64,000 bases of DNA from CAVOAK01 sp965217615 (GTDB lineage: Bacteria > Pseudomonadota > Alphaproteobacteria > UBA8366 > CAVOAK01), in the NCBI GenBank assembly GCA_965217615.1, contig CBDCIT010000047.1, positions 1 through 64,000 of the forward strand, given 5' to 3'. Below, piece after piece: positions 7,537-16,210 of the stretch (position 1 is its first letter; each line of letters begins with the position of its first letter). A program made the position numbers and the translations under genes. Under the pieces are notes generated by a model. The model did no database searches. It worked only from the letters and a program-made list of their open reading frames with translations, and had not been told where the DNA came from.

Positions 7537-9456
7537 ATGACGCGAATATCAGCTCGCCGCGACGAGGCTGTGCCCGCCGTTGGGCAGTCGTCCGGCGGTC
7601 TTGCCGCTGGCATGGCCGTCGTACGTCGCCACCTGAAGACTTTGCCCGGGTCGCCAGGTGTCTATCGCATGGTCAACGCGCGCGGCGATGTACTCTATGT
7701 CGGCAAGGCTCACAATCTTAAGAAACGCGTTACCACTTATGCAAATCCGAGCAAACTCACCGTCCGGCTGCAGCGCATGGTGGCCGAGACCACGACCATG
7801 GAGTTCGTGACAACGCACACGGAAGTCGAGGCCCTCCTTCTCGAATCGAACCTCATTAAGACCCTTAAGCCGCGCTACAACGTGCTCTTCCGCGACGACA
7901 AGTCGTTTCCACACATCTTCATTACCGAAGAGCACGACTTCCCGCAGGTCTCCAAACACCGCGGTGCACGAACCAAGCGCGGACGGTATTTCGGGCCGTT
8001 CGCGTCGGCGGGCGCGGTCAACCGCACGCTGACCGCGCTGCAGCGCGCGTTCCTCCTGCGTAATTGTTCGGACGCCATATTCGCGAGCCGAACTCGGCCT
8101 TGCTTGCAATACCAGATCAAGCGCTGCAGCGCCCCCTGCGTCGACCGCATAAGCAAGACGGACTACGCGGCGCTGGCCGCTCAAGCATACAGTTTTCTCG
8201 AAGGTCGAAGCCACGAGGTTCAGGCGGCGCTTGCAAAGCAAATGGATGCGGCAAGCTCGTCGCTTGAGTTCGAGACGGCGGCGGCAGTTCGCGACCGCAT
8301 CCGCGCACTCGCGCACGTGCAAGCACGACAGGACATCAACATTTCTGGCATTAAGGACGCCGACGTGATTGCCGTCTACCAGCGGGGCGGTCATTCATGC
8401 GTCCAGGCGTTTATCTTCCGCGGTGGCTGCAACTTCGGAAACCACGCCTACTTTCCCAGTCACGACCGCAACATTGGTCCAGAAGACGTGCTGAGCGCCT
8501 TCCTGGGTCAGTTTTACGAGAACAAAGTTCCGCCGCCGCTCGTGTTGTTGAGCCATCAACCGGCGGAGCAACAACTCATCGCCGAAGCCCTTTCCCTGCG
8601 CGCCGACCGCAACGTCGTCGTGGCAGTGCCGAAACGCGGCAACAAACGTAAGCCGGTGGACCACGCGCTGACCAACGCGCGCGAGGCTTTGGCGCGGCGC
8701 TTATCGGTGAGCGCGTCGCAGCGTAAACTTCTTGAAGGGCTTGGGGCAGCGCTCGGCCTGGACGCCCCGCCCGAGCGGATCGAAGTCTATGACAACAGCC
8801 ATATCCAGGGAACCAATGCGGTCGGCGCAATGATCGTCGCCGGCGCCGAGGGCTTCATGAAGTCGGCCTACCGCAAATTCACAATTCGCTCGCTCGGTGG
8901 TGATGATGGCCCGTCGGCGGGAGACGATTACGCGATGATGCGCGAAGTCCTGACCCGGCGCTTTCAACGTGCGCTCAAAGAGGATCCAGACCGTGGCGAA
9001 GGGATGTGGCCTGACCTCGTAATTATCGACGGTGGCAAGGGCCAATTATCGATTGCCGAACAAGTGCTGACGGATCTCGGTATCGACGATGTGGCGCTGC
9101 TTGGGATTGCGAAGGGCCCTGACCGCAACGCCGGCTGCGAACGGCTATATATGTCGAAGCGTCGGGGCTTCACTCTGGACCGGCGCGATCCTGTGCTCTA
9201 TTTCTTGCAGCGTTTGAGAGACGAGGCGCATCGGTTCGCGATTGGGACGCATCGCGCCCGCCGCACGAAGGGGCTGACACGGTCACCCCTCGACGAGGTT
9301 CCGGGCATCGGTGCAGTCCGCAAGCGGGCGCTGCTGCAGCATTTCGGATCGGCCCGTGCCGCCTCTCGAGCGGGACTTGCGGACCTCGAATCGGTGGACG
9401 GCGTAAGCACCACGGTTGCAAGGAAGATCTATAACTTCTTTCACGAAGACGGATAA
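7537..9456 (+). CDS. uvrC: Excinuclease ABC subunit C
   Basis: Makes both incisions around bulky DNA lesions in nucleotide excision repair, with UvrA and UvrB. The GIY-YIG nuclease domain is near residues 35-110 (SPGVYRMVNARGDVLYVGKA). The UvrB-interacting UVR motif is around 215-255 (LEFETAAAVRDRIRAL). The RNase H-like second nuclease has EVYDNSHIQGTNAVG, and there is a C-terminal helix-hairpin-helix (VPGIGAVRKRALLQHFGS). About 639 residues, normal length. ATG 7537 is used; an ATG at 7609 (MAVVRRHLKTLPGSPGVY) is a plausible shorter start. pgsA follows 75 bp downstream, as is common in alphaproteobacteria. Confidence 0.97.
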   Translation: MTRISARRDEAVPAVGQSSGGLAAGMAVVRRHLKTLPGSPGVYRMVNARGDVLYVGKAHNLKKRVTTYANPSKLTVRLQRMVAETTTMEFVTTHTEVEALLLESNLIKTLKPRYNVLFRDDKSFPHIFITEEHDFPQVSKHRGARTKRGRYFGPFASAGAVNRTLTALQRAFLLRNCSDAIFASRTRPCLQYQIKRCSAPCVDRISKTDYAALAAQAYSFLEGRSHEVQAALAKQMDAASSSLEFETAAAVRDRIRALAHVQARQDINISGIKDADVIAVYQRGGHSCVQAFIFRGGCNFGNHAYFPSHDRNIGPEDVLSAFLGQFYENKVPPPLVLLSHQPAEQQLIAEALSLRADRNVVVAVPKRGNKRKPVDHALTNAREALARRLSVSASQRKLLEGLGAALGLDAPPERIEVYDNSHIQGTNAVGAMIVAGAEGFMKSAYRKFTIRSLGGDDGPSAGDDYAMMREVLTRRFQRALKEDPDRGEGMWPDLVIIDGGKGQLSIAEQVLTDLGIDDVALLGIAKGPDRNAGCERLYMSKRRGFTLDRRDPVLYFLQRLRDEAHRFAIGTHRARRTKGLTRSPLDEVPGIGAVRKRALLQHFGSARAASRAGLADLESVDGVSTTVARKIYNFFHEDG

Positions 9457-9531
9457 GATGTCCAAAGATGAAGGACCAGCCGTCCAAGCACGCCACTGTC
9501 CAGAGACGCACAAAGAGAAGGTAACAGGCGC

Positions 9532-10164
9532 TTGCTGAACAGTCTGCCGAACTTGCTCACCGTGTCGCGTATCCTTGTGATTCCGCCGATCGTTGCGCTG
9601 TTCTGGATCGACGGCGCCTTTGCGCGTTGGATATGCCTCGGCCTCTTTATCGCCGGGGCGTTGACCGATATCCTTGATGGCTACGCAGCCCGGTCAATGG
9701 GCCAGATATCCAAGTTAGGGCGCTTCCTCGACCCGATCGCGGACAAACTTCTGGTCGGCTCCGTTATCCTCATGCTCGTCGCATTCGACCGCCTCTACGG
9801 ATTGGCAATCCTGCCGGGGCTGGTCATCCTGTGCCGCGAGATCTTGGTGTCCGGCCTGCGCGAATTCCTTGCGGAAGTGAAAATCCATATGCCCGTAAGC
9901 CGCCTTGCAAAGTGGAAAACGGCGATCCAAATGACAGCGCTTGGTTTTCTGATTGTCGGTGACGCAGGGCCAGAAATCTTACCAACGGTACTGATCGGCG
10001 AGATCGCACTTTGGGCTGCCGCGCTTTTGACGATAATTACCGGTTACGACTATCTTCAGGCCGGCCTCGCGTACGTCACCGAGACCACACCTTCAGCGCC
10101 AAGGGAGCCACGTAGCAAGGCAAAAAATACCAGCGGCGCCGGCGCGACAGGCGGCGCGAGTTGA
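9532..10164 (+). CDS. pgsA: CDP-diacylglycerol-glycerol-3-phosphate 3-phosphatidyltransferase
   Basis: Inner-membrane enzyme for the committed step to phosphatidylglycerol. The CDP-alcohol phosphotransferase motif D-x2-DG-x2-AR-x8-G-x3-D-x3-D is complete at residues ~46-71 (DILDGYAARSMG then GRFLDPIAD). Several hydrophobic helices follow. 210 residues. The start is TTG 9532 (MLNSLPNLLTVSRI) with an AGAAGG ribosome site. The C-terminal tail after ~residue 190 is polar and not conserved. It lies between uvrC and the molybdenum cofactor genes and may be cotranscribed with them. Confidence 0.96.
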   Translation: MLNSLPNLLTVSRILVIPPIVALFWIDGAFARWICLGLFIAGALTDILDGYAARSMGQISKLGRFLDPIADKLLVGSVILMLVAFDRLYGLAILPGLVILCREILVSGLREFLAEVKIHMPVSRLAKWKTAIQMTALGFLIVGDAGPEILPTVLIGEIALWAAALLTIITGYDYLQAGLAYVTETTPSAPREPRSKAKNTSGAGATGGAS

Positions 10165-10209
10165 TCTCCGATCGGCACGCGACGTCGCGATAGCGATGCG
10201 AGGCAAGAC

Positions 10210-10713
10210 GTGAAAGTCCTGGGCATCGCTGGGTGGCGTGGAAGTGGCAAAACAATGCTGGTGACGCGGCTCTTGCGTGATTTGGTCGCTCGCGAAATCA
10301 CAATCTCGACTATGAAACACGCGCATCACAACTTCGACGTCGACCAACCGGGCAAGGACTCCTATGAGCACCGGAACGCCGGTGCGACCGAAGTACTGGT
10401 AACATCCGCCAATCGCTGGGCCTTGATGCACGAACACCGAGGCGCACCAGAGGCCACGTTCGACTCGTTACTGCCACATATGCAGTCGGTCGACCTGCTT
10501 TTGGTAGAGGGATTCAAGGAATACGCTCACGACAAGCTCGAAGTACACCGACCCTCGGTCGGCAAGCCGCTTCTTTGCGCGAACGATCCGCATATCATCG
10601 CCGTGGCGAGCGACACCGCCCTAAACGGTCTCGCCATTCCAGTGCTTGCACTTGACGATGTAGCCGCTATCGCCGATTTCATTGTCGAGCGCTGCGGACT
10701 TGCGCGCGACTGA
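10210..10713 (+). CDS. mobB: Molybdopterin-guanine dinucleotide biosynthesis adaptor MobB
   Basis: GTP-binding accessory protein in attachment of GMP to molybdenum cofactor. The P-loop GWRGSGKTM is at residues 8-16. The family blocks STMKHAHHNFDVDQPGKDSY and LLVEGFKEY follow. 167 residues, typical. It uses a GTG start at 10210. MobA, the nucleotidyltransferase partner, is not in the window. It sits upstream of moeA with a 26-bp gap, consistent with one operon. Confidence 0.95.
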   Translation: MKVLGIAGWRGSGKTMLVTRLLRDLVAREITISTMKHAHHNFDVDQPGKDSYEHRNAGATEVLVTSANRWALMHEHRGAPEATFDSLLPHMQSVDLLLVEGFKEYAHDKLEVHRPSVGKPLLCANDPHIIAVASDTALNGLAIPVLALDDVAAIADFIVERCGLARD

Positions 10714-10739
10714 GGTCGCATCTGGAGGGATGTAGAGAC

Positions 10740-11996
10740 GTGGCCCAGCTTTCCGACGACTGTTTCGCATTTGGTGGCCGGCTGATGACGACTGCTGAGG
10801 CGCTTACGCTGCTCGGGGAACGAACCGAATTGGTGGTTGAGTCGGCGCGGATGACGCTGCCGAACGCGGTCGGCCGAATTCTCGCCGAAGACATTGTCGC
10901 TGCCTCCAACGTACCGCCCCACGACAACTCCGCGGTCGATGGATATGCGGTCTATTTCAACGACCTCGAAGCCGATCTGGAGACGCGCTTGCCCGTAACC
11001 GGACGGGTTACCGCGGGGCATCCGCTCGGACGAAACGCACAAACGGGCGAGGCGATCCGCATCTTCACGGGAGCCATGATGCCGCAAGGTCCCGACACCA
11101 TCCTGATGCAAGAGGATTGCAGCGAGGAAGACGACGAGGTGATCGTCACTCCTGGCATCAAACGCGGCGCCAACTTGCGCCGAGCAGGCGAAGACATTGG
11201 CCGCGGCGATACGGTCTTGCGACGTGGCCGACGTCTCCGGCCACAGGATGTCGGACTCGCTGCGTCGATCGGCCGAACTCGTCTGCAAGTCTATTCCCCG
11301 CTCCAAGTTGCCGTCTTCTCGACCGGCGACGAGCTGCGCAAACCAGGCGCCCGGCTTCCCGCCGGATGCATTTACGACGCGAACCGCTATACATTAATCG
11401 CCGCCTTGAAACAGATGGGGTGCCGCGTCACGGATCTTGGCATCGTTGCCGATCAACCCGAGGCGGTCCGTCAGGCGCTTGCCGCGGCCGCCGGCAGCCA
11501 CGATCTTCTGGTGACGTCTGGCGGCGTATCTGTCGGCGATGAAGACCATGTCTGCGATGCAGTCGAAACCTTGGGAAAGTTGCATTTTTGGCGGCTTGCA
11601 ATCCGCCCGGGTCGGCCGGTCGCGCTCGGTCAAGTTGGCGCGACACCTTTTATCGGACTGCCCGGTAACCCGGTCGCCGTGATGGTTACCTTTCTGCTGA
11701 TTGCACGCCCGCTGATCCTGCGGCTTGGCGGCGCCACGGAGATCGCCCCGACGCACTACAAAGTGCGCTCCGGATTTGACCACAAGAAGAAGAAGGACCG
11801 CCGCGAGTTCGTGCGCGCGCGTCTTCTCCTCGAGCCTGACGGCACCCCGGTCGCACAGAAGTTTCCGCGCAATGGCGCGGGCATCCTCTCATCGCTGGTC
11901 GAGTCCGATGGTCTCGTCGAGCTGCCCGAGGAGATGACGCAACTCGCTGCCGGAAGCCTGGTCGATTTCATGCCGTTCAGCGAGCTTAGCCGATGA
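10740..11996 (+). CDS. moeA: Molybdopterin molybdenumtransferase MoeA
   Basis: Inserts molybdate into adenylylated molybdopterin. 418 residues. The start is GTG 10740, giving MAQLSDDCFAFGG, a conserved alphaproteobacterial N-terminus, rather than the internal ATG at 10785. Motifs include VPPHDNSAVDGYAV, the MPQGPDTILMQED segment, and the MPT-binding fold with VTSGGVSVGDEDHV and FIGLPGNPVAVMVTF. Its stop overlaps the moaD start by ATGA, so the two are translationally coupled. Confidence 0.96.
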   Translation: MAQLSDDCFAFGGRLMTTAEALTLLGERTELVVESARMTLPNAVGRILAEDIVAASNVPPHDNSAVDGYAVYFNDLEADLETRLPVTGRVTAGHPLGRNAQTGEAIRIFTGAMMPQGPDTILMQEDCSEEDDEVIVTPGIKRGANLRRAGEDIGRGDTVLRRGRRLRPQDVGLAASIGRTRLQVYSPLQVAVFSTGDELRKPGARLPAGCIYDANRYTLIAALKQMGCRVTDLGIVADQPEAVRQALAAAAGSHDLLVTSGGVSVGDEDHVCDAVETLGKLHFWRLAIRPGRPVALGQVGATPFIGLPGNPVAVMVTFLLIARPLILRLGGATEIAPTHYKVRSGFDHKKKKDRREFVRARLLLEPDGTPVAQKFPRNGAGILSSLVESDGLVELPEEMTQLAAGSLVDFMPFSELSR

Positions 11997-12244
11997 AAAT
12001 CCTCTATTTCGCTTGGCTAAGGCTACGCACCGGCGTCGGTGAAGAAGACGTGGATCTTCCGGACACGGTGACCGACGTGGCCAGCATGATCGAGTGGCTA
12101 AAAACACGCGGCCCCGGCTACGAGGAAGCCTTGAAGGACATTTCCGTCATCCGCGTCGCCGTCAATCAGGAATTCGCGGAGTTCACAACGCCGGTGGGTC
12201 CGGGCGATGAAGTCGCGCTGTTTCCGCCAATGACCGGCGGATAG
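11993..12244 (+). CDS. moaD: Molybdopterin synthase sulfur carrier subunit MoaD
   Basis: 83-residue ubiquitin-fold protein ending MTGG. The terminal Gly-Gly is the site that is adenylylated and thiocarboxylated to carry sulfur for dithiolene formation. It begins MKILYFAWLRLRTG and overlaps moeA by 4 bp. moaE, its partner subunit, follows after 21 bp. Confidence 0.96.
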   Translation: MKILYFAWLRLRTGVGEEDVDLPDTVTDVASMIEWLKTRGPGYEEALKDISVIRVAVNQEFAEFTTPVGPGDEVALFPPMTGG

Positions 12245-12265
12245 ACCGGAACGGGACGCAAGAGG

Positions 12266-12751
12266 ATGGCCGTGCGGGTACAGTCCGTGCCATTTGACGC
12301 CGGCAGGGAGCTCACCGAATTTCTTACCGGCAGACATGACAGCGGTGGCGTCGCAACCTTCACCGGTATCGTCCGCGACCACAACGCGGCGGGTCGAATT
12401 TCGGCCATGACTCTCGAACACTACCCTGGCATGACTGAGAGTATGCTCAAGCAGATCGAGAGTGAGGCCCGGACACGCTGGCCGCTAGACGACAGCCTGA
12501 TCATTCATCGCTACGGTCGCCTTGAGCCAGGAGACCCAATCGTCCTGGTCGTAACCGCCAGTGCACACCGCAAGGACGCGTTCGAGGCCTGCGAATTCCT
12601 CGTCGATTGGCTGAAGACCAAGGCCCCGTTTTGGAAGCAGGAAGAGACAGCAACCGGAGAAACCCAATGGGTTGACACGCTAGCAAGCGATGACGAAGCC
12701 GCCGCCCGCTGGGTGCCGCCGAAGGGAGGTGGCAAGCCCACCGCGGACTAA
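12266..12751 (+). CDS. moaE: Molybdopterin synthase catalytic subunit MoaE
   Basis: 161 residues. Forms the heterotetrameric MPT synthase with MoaD and converts cyclic pyranopterin monophosphate to molybdopterin. The FTGIVRDHN and MTLEHYPGMTE blocks are conserved. The active-site lysines lie in KTKAPFWKQE (K119 and K124), and HRKDAFEACEFLVDWLK precedes them. The last ~25 residues are variable. It is the last gene of the uvrC-moaE run, and no strong terminator is seen after it. Confidence 0.96.
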   Translation: MAVRVQSVPFDAGRELTEFLTGRHDSGGVATFTGIVRDHNAAGRISAMTLEHYPGMTESMLKQIESEARTRWPLDDSLIIHRYGRLEPGDPIVLVVTASAHRKDAFEACEFLVDWLKTKAPFWKQEETATGETQWVDTLASDDEAAARWVPPKGGGKPTAD

Positions 12752-12875
12752 CGTGACCTCTTAGAGTCGAATTGAGCCGCTCGGCTTCGCCTAACCAAGT
12801 CATAGCGTTGGGAGTCGCGAGCGCCGACAACTGCTCGGCACACGTTGCCAAATTCAGCGATGATCTTGTTAGCCT

Positions 12876-13136
12876 CTAGCGCATGCCTGAAAGATTGGCG
12901 ATCAATGCCTCCTTATGCAGGTTGATTTCCCGCGTAATTTTTTGGGCCTTGTCCGTATCGGCTTCACAGCACTTGCGTGCAACGCTGACACAACGCTCCT
13001 GCTCCTCGAGAACTGCCTCAATGATGGCCCGCTCGATCGTCAGGACTGTCTGCTTTGTCCAATCATCGGACGGCGAGGCCGCGAGCGATGCTAGAACCTC
13101 ACTGGCGGCCTTTTCAGCACTGCTCCGTATCGTCAT
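12876..13136 (-). CDS. Small conserved-looking protein of unknown function
   Basis: 86 residues, mostly helical, with two cysteines in KCCEAD. No family is recognised. The support is a clear GGAGAAG ribosome site just before ATG 13136, alphaproteobacterial codon use and a compact open frame with no competing gene. It lies convergent to moaE and divergent from the broken hydrolase. No signal peptide or membrane segment is seen. Confidence 0.6.
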   Translation of the reverse strand: MTIRSSAEKAASEVLASLAASPSDDWTKQTVLTIERAIIEAVLEEQERCVSVARKCCEADTDKAQKITREINLHKEALIANLSGMR

Positions 13137-13257
13137 CTTCTCCGTGCTCCATCAGTTTGTCCCGCGTACTGCAACGCTACCACGACCGCTCGCGAAGGCC
13201 CACGTCCAAGGTTCGGATATGCGGGTGCTCGCTTCGATGCCGCACCGGCGTATTGTG

Positions 13258-13269
13258 CCGGTTACGCAA
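13258..13269 (-). promoter_or_regulatory. TTGCGTAACCGG motif copy upstream of the broken hydrolase
   Basis: CCGGTTACGCAA on the plus strand, the reverse complement of TTGCGTAACCGG. The same motif recurs four times in 15916-16156. It lies about 108 bp before ATG 13377. A shared regulator is inferred only from repetition. Confidence 0.4.
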
Positions 13270-13376
13270 AAGACCAGTTCAGCGTGGGCAACAGAGACCC
13301 AATATGTTCAGTTTCGGAGCAGTATTCGGCAGGTCTGGTTGTGGAATCCGTGTGATTGCTTGCAGCGGCCAAGGTG

Positions 13377-14407
13377 ATGCATAACAGGCTAGATGCAAAT
13401 GCCACGGCGCGCGAATTTGGCGTGGGCTATTCCGCGTTATCTACATCTGACCCGATGGGCGGGCAGATGCAGTACTCGCTTTGGTATCCAACCGAAGTAC
13501 CAAATGGCGTCGTCAGAGTGGATCCCTATGAGTTTCCGGGCACGCAGGACGGTGCGCCAGCCGCCGGACAATTCGGACTGGTTATCCACTCGCACGGCTC
13601 GGGTAGCCACGATTTGGGGCACTGGGACACCGCAATCGCGTTGGCCAAGGCGGGCTTTATCGCCGCGGCGGTGCTGCACCCTCGAAACAACATGCACGAC
13701 GACATTGGCGACGATGCGCGCATCGTCCTGGAGGGCCGCCCACGTCAGTTCTCGGCTGTCATTGATGCGCTATTGCTAATCCGGACTGGTCGAACCGAAT
13801 TGACACCAAAAAGATCGCCGCATTTGGCTTCTCGGCCGGCGGATATACGGTTCTCGCGGCCCTGGGGGCGCATCCGGAGTTCTCCCGAACCCTCGACCAT
13901 TGCGCGCTGCACGCCGAGGACGATCCATACTGCCGCATCATCAACGGCGCGGACGCTGAAAATCGCGCGGCGAGGGCCAGGGCATATGCGGAACCAGCAC
14001 AACGAACCCATGACTGCAGGATATGCGCGGCGGTGATCGCCGATCCTTTCGCCGCTCCATTTTCCGATGCGTCTCTGAAGGCATTGCGACCGGCGAGGCT
14101 GCTGTTTTTTCGGCCAGAGGTGGAAGATGTGCTCAAAGCGGAGTACCACGTCTTGCGCGTGGTCCGTCTCTTAAAGCAACGCGACGACTTTCCCGACCCG
14201 CAGGATATCCTCGTGCCCAAAGCGCGCCGCTTCAGCTTCATCGGCCCCATTCCCGAATCCGTCGCCAGGGACCTGGCAGGTCCTGGTGGCTTCGATCGCG
14301 CCGCATTTGACAAAGCAATGAAACGCCGCGCCACGCTTCATGACGGTATGAACAGCACCATCGTGACATTTTTCAAGCAGGCTTTCTCAGATTGCGCGGA
14401 AGACTAA
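13377..14407 (+). pseudogene. Dienelactone-hydrolase-like alpha/beta hydrolase, frameshifted
   Basis: The first frame reads GYSALSTSDPMGG, SLWYPTEVP, FGLVIHSHGSGSHDLGHW (oxyanion region) and VLEGRPRQFSAVIDALL. At about 13774 the reading continues in the -1 frame with ANPDWSNRIDTKKIAAFGFSAGGYTVLAA, where GFSAGG is the nucleophile elbow, and on to a stop at 14407. One missing G in TTGCT explains the shift (TTG-GCT expected). Read through, the product is about 344 residues, similar to COG4188 predicted dienelactone hydrolases. In the shifted frame the nucleophile is never translated from the start codon. Sequencing error is possible. Confidence 0.75.
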
Positions 14408-14468
14408 TTCAAGCCCGTTGATCTCGATGTTCAAACGGACTTCGCGCCCGCGCCTAAGATTTGCATGC

Positions 14469-15839
14469 CTAGTCAGCAATTATGTCGGATGTGGGGTCGA
14501 TTTGTTGTGAGCGAAGCGCGCGCACACGTTGTCCGAAGATTCTTGCCCTTTGCATATAAGCGAGCTCTGCACTGTCCAGAACGATTTTCGCGACTCTCGC
14601 GCCGATATCGCGGATGAAGGCACGGTCGTCGTCGTTCGACCCGAGCTCAATGATCGTATCTTGCGTATACGTCGGCACGATATCCCCGCCCTCACGCGGC
14701 GGTGAATCAAATTGCTTGCCCTTCTCCACCGCCGTTATGCCCCGGCGCAAAAGGACGCGCAACATGGCGACGCCCTTGTCCGATGCCTGCAGATTCTCTA
14801 ATGCGTGTATCGCAATCGGCCCCTGCGAAACGATCGCCTCGTAGTCGCCGGGCTTTCGTTGGCGCTCCTCGTATGCTCGCCCGTCGTCAATTTGGCCGAA
14901 TATGTCGGTCGTTCCCTTGCCGATCAGGTTTTTCCGGTCGCGGCCTTCGGGATCGAGTATGTCACTGAGATGACGCCAGCCGATGATCTCGGTCTGCGTG
15001 TCGTCGATCGGCCGGAGCCACCGGGTTCCCGCCACGCGTTGAAAGCACTTCTCGTCCTCGCCCTTTTCCCATGCCGGACCAACCAAGGTGATGTTGGGCA
15101 TGATCGTCTCGCCGGTGCGAACCCAGACATTTCCCTTCCAGCGCCGCACATTGATGTTCATCAGCCCCAAGGGAGTGCGCAGCCAATCTGCGACGGGCAA
15201 TTCGCCCCAGGATTCGGCGAACTGCACGCCGCTGATTCTGGTGTGAAGGAATACGCTGTGGACGGGATCTTGGCTGTTCTCCCAGCGCTGCAACCAGTTG
15301 CACGGATAACGGTAGGAATAGGGCACGAGCTCGGTGTCCGGCTCTTGCCAGACATCGAACATGGGGAAGTCGGGCACGGTTTCAGGCGGTCCCAAGTAGG
15401 CGAAGACAAGGCCTGCGAACTCGAGCACAGGGTACGCAGTATGACGTAGTCGCTCCTTGATACCGCTCTCCGGATCGTTGGGCGTGTCGAGTATCGTTCC
15501 GTCCACCGCATAGTGCCAGCCGTGGTAGCAGCAACTGATTCCTTCGTCGGTGACGATGCCAAATTCGAGCGACGTACCGCGGTGGCAGCAATGACGGCCG
15601 AGCAAACCGATTTCGTTGGATTTCGTTCGGAACAGCACGAGGTCTTCACCCAGCATGCGGACAGCGAGAGGCAAATCGTGCAGCTCGGACGCCAACTCCA
15701 CCGGCTGCCAGAAACGGCGCAGATATTCGCCGCATGGGGTGCCGGGACCGACATGAGTGAGCTCGTCATCCTCCTCAAGGTCGCGGGCATGCTGCCGGCC
15801 CGCATAATTGCTGTAGGTTGGATAATTCATCCCGGTCAT
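14469..15839 (-). CDS. Rieske non-heme iron oxygenase alpha subunit (phthalate-dioxygenase-like)
   Basis: About 456 residues. The Rieske [2Fe-2S] ligands are HCCHRG (C-x-H near 84-86) and CCYHGW (C-x2-H near 103-107). The mononuclear iron facial triad is ENSQDPVHSVFLH (Asp ~191, His ~194, His ~199), with the bridging Asp in the same segment. The overall pattern fits phthalate 4,5-dioxygenase and related type-I oxygenases that use a separate reductase; no ferredoxin or reductase gene is adjacent. The start is ATG 15839 (MTGMNYPTY) with GAGG upstream. The upstream intergenic region, shared with the MarR gene, carries iterated motifs. Substrate is unknown. Confidence 0.88.
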   Translation of the reverse strand: MTGMNYPTYSNYAGRQHARDLEEDDELTHVGPGTPCGEYLRRFWQPVELASELHDLPLAVRMLGEDLVLFRTKSNEIGLLGRHCCHRGTSLEFGIVTDEGISCCYHGWHYAVDGTILDTPNDPESGIKERLRHTAYPVLEFAGLVFAYLGPPETVPDFPMFDVWQEPDTELVPYSYRYPCNWLQRWENSQDPVHSVFLHTRISGVQFAESWGELPVADWLRTPLGLMNINVRRWKGNVWVRTGETIMPNITLVGPAWEKGEDEKCFQRVAGTRWLRPIDDTQTEIIGWRHLSDILDPEGRDRKNLIGKGTTDIFGQIDDGRAYEERQRKPGDYEAIVSQGPIAIHALENLQASDKGVAMLRVLLRRGITAVEKGKQFDSPPREGGDIVPTYTQDTIIELGSNDDDRAFIRDIGARVAKIVLDSAELAYMQRARIFGQRVRALRSQQIDPTSDIIAD

Positions 15840-16144
15840 CAACCGATCCTCGAATAGTTTGCGCGCGGAAATTGAGCCTATTGGTCTCAGTGATTCTGCC
15901 GCACATTAATCGAACTTGCGTAACAGGCAGTAGACCAAGCTTCATAGAGTAGCGAGTTTTCAACAATAATACGCTTTAATCTATCGCCCAGCTTTGCGTC
16001 CGTGGTTGACCCTCGCCGGAAGCGGCGGAGCGAAGTCGCGTGAGGGCCGCAGAATGGGTGCGGACGATCCGCGCCTCATTCGGTTACGCAAAGTATACGT
16101 CCGGTGACGCAAGCAGTCGCCGCGCAATCTTCTGAAATGCATAG

Positions 16145-16159
16145 GTTGCGTACCGCAAC
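16145..16159. promoter_or_regulatory. Palindrome GTTGCG-TAC-CGCAAC
   Basis: Perfect 6-bp arms around TAC. It overlaps one copy of the TTGCGT motif and is centred 31 bp (about three helical turns) from the second palindrome at 16173-16193, so dimers on both sites would face the same side of the DNA. It lies about 50 bp before the MarR start. Confidence 0.5.
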
Positions 16160-16172
16160 AGTCGCCGTCATA

Positions 16173-16193
16173 TATGTCAATGACGCTGACATA
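16173..16193. promoter_or_regulatory. Palindrome TATGTCA-N7-TGACATA upstream of MarR
   Basis: Perfect 7-bp arms with a 7-bp spacer, ending 17 bp before ATG 16211. This position would overlap a promoter or early transcript, as expected for a MarR autoregulatory operator. MarR-family dimers bind such dyads. No protein is assigned by sequence alone. Confidence 0.55.
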
Positions 16194-16210
16194 AATTGAT
16201 CGGTCTATCC

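Larger units (their letters stand above)
15840..16210. promoter_or_regulatory. Divergent regulatory region with iterated TTGCGTMACCGG motif
   Basis: Gene-free stretch between the Rieske oxygenase and the MarR gene. Motif copies are TTGCGTAACAGG at 15916-15927 (+), TTGCGTAACCG at 16081-16091 (-), TTGCGTCACCGG at 16101-16112 (-) and TTGCGTACCGC at 16146-16156 (+). A further copy lies at 13258-13269. Repetition within 250 bp is unlikely by chance and suggests a multi-site regulator of one or both flanking genes. Confidence 0.5.

Noticed and set aside
12752..12875. Possible tRNA-like fold after moaE
   Set aside because: No acceptor stem, T-loop or anticodon arm could be assembled by eye.
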